DNA of 40,430 bases from Granulicella sp. (GTDB lineage: Bacteria > Acidobacteriota > Terriglobia > Terriglobales > Acidobacteriaceae), in the NCBI GenBank assembly GCA_003132145.1, contig PKWU01000048.1, forward strand, positions 1-40,430, given 5' to 3'. Positions 36,224 to 40,430 of the stretch are shown piece after piece. The stretch's first letter is position 1. Every line of letters begins with the position of its first letter. The notes beneath the pieces are model-generated. The model was not told the origin of the DNA and did no database searches. It was given only the letters and a program-made list of their open reading frames with translations. The translations under genes were made by a program, and so were the position numbers.

Positions 36224-36275
36224 TTCGACTGCGTGACTCACGAGGAAGCCGCGAGTCACTCCGCTCAGAATGACA
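36224..36275. repeat. extragenic hairpin repeat
   Basis: GTGACTC and GAGTCAC pair around ACGAGGAAGCCGC, and the block ends CTCAGAATGACAG, as in the repeats at 8138 and 11179. It lies in the 148 bp between hemW and the threonine aldolase gene. Confidence 0.65.
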
Positions 36276-36294
36276 GATTTATGGAGGAATGGCG

Positions 36295-37326
36295 ATGATT
36301 GATCTGCGGAGCGATACGGTGACGCGGCCGACGGCGAAGATGCGGGCGGCGATGGCGGCGGCCGAGGTGGGCGACGATGTGTACGGCGAAGACCCGACGG
36401 TGAACCGGCTGGAGGCGCGGGCGGCTGAGGTCTTTGGGCGCGAGGCGGGGCTGTTTGTGCCCAGCGGGACGATGGGGAACCAGGTGGCGATCCGGCTGCA
36501 CACCGAGCACGGGCAGGAGGTGGTGTGCGAGGCGCGGTCGCACGTTCTGGACTGGGAGATGGGGACGGTGGCGGCGTTCTCCGGCTGCACGCTGCGGCCG
36601 GTGATGGCGGAGCGCGGGATTCTGACCTGGGAGCTGGTGCGCGGGGCAATCTATCGCGATGTGGCGTTCCATGCTTCGACGGGGCTGATCTGCGTGGAGA
36701 ACACGCACAATATGGCGGGCGGAACGGTGATGCCGGTGGCGGTGGCGCGGGAGATCTGCGAGGGCGCGCATGCGATGGGGCTGCCGGTGCATCTGGACGG
36801 GGCGCGCATCTTCCACGCGGCGACGGCGCTGGGGGTCGGAGTGAGGGAGCTGACGGCGGGCTTCGATACGGTGATGTTCTGCCTGTCGAAGGGACTGGGC
36901 GCTCCGGTGGGGTCGATGCTGGTGGGGACGGCGGCGGCGATGGCGCGGGCGCGACTGTTTCGCAAGGCGATGGGCGGCGGAATGCGTCAGGCGGGTGTAC
37001 TGGCGGCGGCGGGGCTGATCGCTCTGGAGGAGATGCCGGCGCGGCTGGGAGAGGACCACGCCAATGCACGTCTGCTGGCGGAGGCGGTTGCCGCACATGA
37101 GGCGGCGGAGATTGATATGAGGACGGTGCAGACGAATATTGTGATCTTCAAGTTGCGCAGGGGTGGGGACGCGGCTGCGTTCTGCGCGGCGTTGCGGGCC
37201 AAGGGCGTGCTGGCCAGCGGGATTGGGCCGCGGGCGGTGCGGTTTGTGACGCACTTCGACGTTGGGAGCGAGGAGTGTGCGCGGGCGGCGGGGCTGGTTG
37301 GGGAGGCGTTGGCGGGGTGGGGATGA
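36295..37326 (+). CDS. low-specificity L-threonine aldolase
   Basis: A 343-residue PLP enzyme that splits threonine (or allo-threonine) to glycine and acetaldehyde. The family start is [17 protein letters not shown], followed by [39 protein letters not shown] and the PLP-binding Lys199 in [16 protein letters not shown] 36295 is preferred since GGAGG at 36283-36287 is then 7 nt away; ATG 36289 would be too close. All active-site parts are intact. It is followed by a repeat and the convergent histidine kinase gene. Confidence 0.93.
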   Translation: MIDLRSDTVTRPTAKMRAAMAAAEVGDDVYGEDPTVNRLEARAAEVFGREAGLFVPSGTMGNQVAIRLHTEHGQEVVCEARSHVLDWEMGTVAAFSGCTLRPVMAERGILTWELVRGAIYRDVAFHASTGLICVENTHNMAGGTVMPVAVAREICEGAHAMGLPVHLDGARIFHAATALGVGVRELTAGFDTVMFCLSKGLGAPVGSMLVGTAAAMARARLFRKAMGGGMRQAGVLAAAGLIALEEMPARLGEDHANARLLAEAVAAHEAAEIDMRTVQTNIVIFKLRRGGDAAAFCAALRAKGVLASGIGPRAVRFVTHFDVGSEECARAAGLVGEALAGWG

Positions 37327-37345
37327 TGGGGTGGTGGTTTGGAGA

Positions 37346-37421
37346 AGCAGATTCCTCCGCTGCTCCACCCCAGCGAGCAAGCTCGCCGGGGACCCCGGAT
37401 GCGCTGCGGAATGACAAACAA
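37346..37421. repeat. extragenic repeat interrupted by a second hairpin
   Basis: AGCAGATTCCTCCGCTGC (37346-37363) and GCTGCGGAATGACAAACA (37403-37420) are the two halves of the repeat seen intact at 11209-11244. Between them, at 37364-37402, lies the CACCCCAGCGAGC...CTCGCCGGGGACCCC hairpin also found in hemW. It lies in the 120 bp between convergent genes. Confidence 0.8.
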
Positions 37422-37446
37422 TAGAATAAACAACGGCAAAAGCCGA

Positions 37447-39234
37447 TTAGTTGCCGCCGGGGTTGAGGACGGGTTTGGCGGCGAGGAAGACGCGGGCGGT
37501 GGTGCCGTGGTTGGGGCCATCGGTGCGGCTGACAAGGTCGATGGAGCCGGCGTGCTTGCGGATGATTCCCTGCGAGACCCAGAGTCCGAGGCCGGTGCCG
37601 CGTTCTCCCTTGGTGGTGAAGAAGGGCTGGAAGAGGCGGTCGCGGTTCTCCGGGGGGATTCCCGAGCCATTGTCGGTGATCTCGACGATGGCTCCAGCCT
37701 CGAGCGCCAGGGATGAGGCGGCGTCGGCTGGTTGGGGCGTGATGCGGACGGTGACGGCGCCGCCCAGGCCCGCGGCCTCGACGGCGTTGGTGATGAGGTT
37801 GGTGAAGACCTGGCGGAGTTCGGCGGGGAATCCTTCGACGTCGATCTCGGGTGGGAACTCGGCGGAGACGGTGACGCCGAGGATCTGGAAGCGGCGCTGC
37901 ATGAGCAGGAGCAGGTCGTCGAGCATCTCCTTGAGGTTGACGCGGACGGGTGCTTTGGACTCGCGATAGAGGCTGAGCATGGCGCGGCTGATCTGGGTGA
38001 CGCGGGCGAGTTCGGTCTGGGCCATCTGGAGGAACTGGCAGGATTCTTCTTCGGTGGGTTTGTGCTGCAGGAGGTAGAGGAGGTTTGCGACGGAGTCGAG
38101 GGGGTTGTGGATCTCGTGCGCGATGGTGGCGGCGAGGCGTCCGGCGACGGCCAGCTTCTCGTTGGCCAGCAGGGCGGCGCGGGTCTTGAGCTCGAGGGTG
38201 ATGTCGCGGAATACCACAACGATGCCGGTGATCTGGCCGAGGGCGTCGCGGATGGGCGCGCCGCTGTCGTCGACGGAGAGCTCGGAGCCGTCCTTGCGCA
38301 GCAGGATGGTGTGCTGGGAGATGCCGACGATGCGCTTGAGGCGCTGCACCTTGGCGACGGGATTTTCCACTGGCTGGCGTGAGATCTCGTCGACGACGTG
38401 GAAGACCTGGTCGAGCGGCAGGTTCTGGGCCTCGGACTCAGTCCATCCGGTGAGTTCCTGGGCGACCATGTTCATCATCTGGACGCGGCCATCGGCATCA
38501 CATGCGATGACCCCATCGCCGATGGAGGCAAGCGTGGTGCGCAGGTGCTGCTCGGAGAGGAAGAGCTCTTCGGCGCGGCGGCGCTGGAGGTCGATGGCGT
38601 GGCGGAATGCGGCGTAGGCGGACTCCAGCCGGCCCCGCGTGAAGAGGCCGACCATGAGGCCGATGGCCAGCGCGAGCGCGATGAGAAGCAGGAGAAGATG
38701 GCGGGTCTGCCGGCGCCACAGGGCGATGCGGTCCTTGCGGCTCTTCTCGGCCGCGGATATGATCTCGTTGAGGCTGTCGCGCATGGCGTTCATGCGGGCC
38801 ACGCCCTGCAGATTGAGGTCGACGTCGTTGGTGTGTCCTCCGGCGGCGACGGTGGCGATGAGGGGACCGGCGAAGGCCTCATGCCAGGTCTGGTGCTCCT
38901 GGATGAACTGGCTGAGGAACTGCTGCTGACCGGGCCTGACTGTGGACTGGAGCTCGGCGATGGCCTGTAGCATGGGGGCTTCGGCGTCGTGGTAGGGTTC
39001 GAGGAAGCGCTGGTCGGAGGTGGTCTGATAGCCGCGCAGGCCGGTCTCTTCGTCGACGATGAGCTTTTCGATCAAGGTTGCGAGGGCGATACGCTGGTCA
39101 GACTCCTCGATGAGGCCGACGGTGGCGTTGGCCCCGCGGATCTGCCAGACAAGGACGCAGGCCAGCAGGAGGCAGGCGACAATTGGGAGAAGTAGAACCT
39201 GGCGCAGTGTTCGTTTGAACCGTTTAAACTCCAA
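37447..39234 (-). CDS. CHASE3-PAS sensor histidine kinase
   Basis: A 595-residue membrane sensor. Two membrane helices (about 11-31 and 179-198) bracket an external CHASE3-like domain (about 35-170; LIVDEETGLRGYQTT is its hallmark). A PAS domain follows (about 225-350, ending GIVVVFRDITLELKTR), then HisKA with His373 in IAHEIHNPLD, and the ATPase core (ITNAVEAAGLGG, ITDNGSGIPPENRDRLFQPF, GTGLGLWVSQGI). It should phosphorylate the small response regulator encoded 36 bp upstream on the same strand. The signal sensed is unknown. Frame and all motifs are complete. Confidence 0.93.
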   Translation of the reverse strand: MEFKRFKRTLRQVLLLPIVACLLLACVLVWQIRGANATVGLIEESDQRIALATLIEKLIVDEETGLRGYQTTSDQRFLEPYHDAEAPMLQAIAELQSTVRPGQQQFLSQFIQEHQTWHEAFAGPLIATVAAGGHTNDVDLNLQGVARMNAMRDSLNEIISAAEKSRKDRIALWRRQTRHLLLLLIALALAIGLMVGLFTRGRLESAYAAFRHAIDLQRRRAEELFLSEQHLRTTLASIGDGVIACDADGRVQMMNMVAQELTGWTESEAQNLPLDQVFHVVDEISRQPVENPVAKVQRLKRIVGISQHTILLRKDGSELSVDDSGAPIRDALGQITGIVVVFRDITLELKTRAALLANEKLAVAGRLAATIAHEIHNPLDSVANLLYLLQHKPTEEESCQFLQMAQTELARVTQISRAMLSLYRESKAPVRVNLKEMLDDLLLLMQRRFQILGVTVSAEFPPEIDVEGFPAELRQVFTNLITNAVEAAGLGGAVTVRITPQPADAASSLALEAGAIVEITDNGSGIPPENRDRLFQPFFTTKGERGTGLGLWVSQGIIRKHAGSIDLVSRTDGPNHGTTARVFLAAKPVLNPGGN

Positions 39235-39270
39235 GCCTTCGTCCTTTTATTTCTATGTGGAATGCTCCGG

Positions 39271-39651
39271 CTAGCGGTTGGGATGCGGTTGTGGTGAGAG
39301 CAAGTTGCCCAGCTTGTCCAGGAGGGCGGGCGCACCCTCTCCCTTGGTCATGTAAAGGTCGGCCAGCGAGGTGACCTCGGCGGGGAGATCGAGGTAGGCG
39401 GAGAGCAGGAGGATGGGGATTTTTGGCTTGGTCTGGCGCATCTTCTCTGCGACCTGGCCGCCGTGCATGCCGGGCATGGCATAGTCGAGGACGACGGCAT
39501 CGACGGGGTGGGCGGCGAAGAGCTCCAGGCCGGAGGCGCCGTCGGCGGCGGTGAGCACGCGGTATCCGGCGCGTTCCAGTAGAATCTTGCGGATGCCGAG
39601 GCCGACCAGCTCGTCGTCCACGCACAGGACCAGATGCGATCGGTTCTTCAT
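39271..39651 (-). CDS. single-domain response regulator
   Basis: A 126-residue receiver-only protein: CVDDE at the acidic pocket, phospho-acceptor Asp56 in VVLDYAMPGMHGG, and the conserved Lys103 in YMTKGEG. There is no output domain. It is the first gene of a pair with the CHASE3 histidine kinase. ATG 39651 is chosen because the receiver starts there. A TATACT at 39696-39691 on the minus strand is a possible -10, with AGGGGTG as a weak ribosome site. The output may be protein binding or relay to another kinase. Confidence 0.88.
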   Translation of the reverse strand: MKNRSHLVLCVDDELVGLGIRKILLERAGYRVLTAADGASGLELFAAHPVDAVVLDYAMPGMHGGQVAEKMRQTKPKIPILLLSAYLDLPAEVTSLADLYMTKGEGAPALLDKLGNLLSPQPHPNR

Positions 39652-39928
39652 AAATGCAATACACCCCTGAGTCTTGCACGTTACGACGCAAGTATACCGC
39701 TGGAGACGGGGCTGGGCTGGAAGTGGCTGGGCGTGGGGTGATGTGTGGGCGAGGGTGCGGGAGCGCGGAGGAGACCGGGTGGGAGCGGGGTGGAGGAATG
39801 CGAAGGATTTATCGTATGTTTGCAATAGAAAGCAACTGCGTGGTCTATGCTGAATTGGGCCTTGCCCGAGGATTTGCGGCGGCAGACGGGGAAGGGACAT
39901 TGAAACGGGTCGAGCGAGGGATTGCATA

Positions 39929-40430
39929 GTGAGTCAGACGGTGTTTGTGCTGGAAGACGATGCGGACATCCTGCGCCTGGTGCAGTTCCACCTGGAGGCG
40001 GCGGGCTACACGGTGCGGACGTACATGGCGATGGGCCAGATTATGGCGGACGCCGAGCGCGAGCCACCGGCGTTGTTCCTGCTGGACATCATGGTGCCCG
40101 GCGGAGATGGGCTGGACCTGTGCCGCAGGCTGAGGAAGAACGCGGCCCTGAGCACCGTGCCGATCATATTCCTGACCGCGCGTGCGGCGGAGAACGACCG
40201 CGTGATGGGGCTGGAACTGGGCGCGGACGACTATATCACCAAGCCGTTCGGGACACGCGAGATGGTGGCGCGGGTGAAGGCGGTGCTGCGTCGCTTCGAG
40301 CGGCCCACCGCGCCTTCGGTGGTGAAGTTCGATGCGGTGGAGATCGATGCGCACGCCATGCAGTTGCACGTCAACGGCGGGCTGGTGACGACGACGGCGA
40401 CCGAGTTTCGGCTGCTGGATTACCTGGCGC
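39929..40430 (+). CDS. OmpR/PhoB-family response regulator, 3' end outside window
   Basis: The first about 167 residues of a two-domain regulator. The receiver has LEDDADILR, phospho-acceptor Asp53 in LLDIMVPGGDG, Thr in FLTARAAEND and Lys in DDYITKPFGTREM. The C-terminal winged-helix domain begins (VTTTATEFRLLDYLA) and runs off the window. The start is GTG 39929 with GAGG upstream. It is divergent from the receiver-kinase pair, 277 bp apart. Confidence 0.92.
   Translation, partial: MSQTVFVLEDDADILRLVQFHLEAAGYTVRTYMAMGQIMADAEREPPALFLLDIMVPGGDGLDLCRRLRKNAALSTVPIIFLTARAAENDRVMGLELGADDYITKPFGTREMVARVKAVLRRFERPTAPSVVKFDAVEIDAHAMQLHVNGGLVTTTATEFRLLDYLA

Noticed and set aside
35069-37096. 675-codon minus frame across hemW and threonine aldolase
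   Set aside because: Pro/Ser/Arg-rich shadow of two well-identified plus-strand genes.

Overview
The window looks like chromosomal DNA of a high-GC soil bacterium, most likely an Acidobacteriota of the Terriglobia type (Granulicella/Terriglobus/Edaphobacter-like). This is inferred from the overall protein character, codon use strongly biased to G/C at third positions, and the abundant intergenic hairpin repeats ending in GGAATGACAAAC or CTCAGGATGAC. I could not run a search, so the taxon is an inference. Most genes are housekeeping or metabolic. No prophage, CRISPR array, rRNA, tRNA or complete insertion sequence was seen.

Layout. 1-3.5 kb: transaldolase (cut by the window edge), a secreted beta-helix protein and a family 2 glycosyltransferase. 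3.5-7.0 kb: a tightly overlapping three-gene minus-strand operon (small DPGTG membrane protein, kinase-like/methyltransferase fusion, membrane-anchored alkaline-phosphatase-superfamily protein) that looks like an uncharacterised envelope-modification system. 7.4-8.0 kb: a VapBC-type toxin-antitoxin pair. 8.2-9.9 kb: CTP synthase broken by three single-base frameshifts in about 300 nt. 10-11 kb: a YraN-family protein and a membrane protein. 11.1-15.3 kb: duplicated repeats, ribulokinase and a NatAB-type ABC exporter. 15.3-18.7 kb: ribosomal protein L17 with a long structured leader and strong terminator, a RelBE-like pair overlapping each other and followed by a DUF167 gene, thioredoxin reductase and a KdsC-type phosphatase. 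18.8-21.9 kb: a tandem-repeat patch, two small secreted proteins, a zinc-ribbon membrane protein and an HGSNAT-like acyltransferase. 22-25.1 kb: UbiD decarboxylase, stand-alone NuoI and a peroxiredoxin. 25.1-27.0 kb: a lower-GC patch with a TPR/trypsin-like protease and two small ORFs. 27-33 kb: glucose-6-phosphate isomerase, an IclR regulator, and a pyrimidine/hydantoin catabolic cluster (NCS1 permease, hydantoinase remnant, beta-ureidopropionase). 33.2-37.3 kb: a membrane glycosyltransferase-like protein, HemW and threonine aldolase. 37.4-40.4 kb: a CHASE3-PAS histidine kinase with a single-domain response regulator, and a divergent OmpR/PhoB-type regulator cut by the window end.

The most unusual material is repetitive or decayed: two copies of a 110-116 bp MITE-like element with terminal inverted repeats (one touching the stop codon of a permease gene), a 35-40 bp hairpin found both inside another repeat and inside the hemW coding frame, the triple-frameshift pyrG, the hydantoinase remnant, and an orphan coding fragment next to the glycosyltransferase gene. 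Several genes also appear to be leaderless, with a -10-like hexamer ending 6-7 nt before the start codon and no ribosome binding site.
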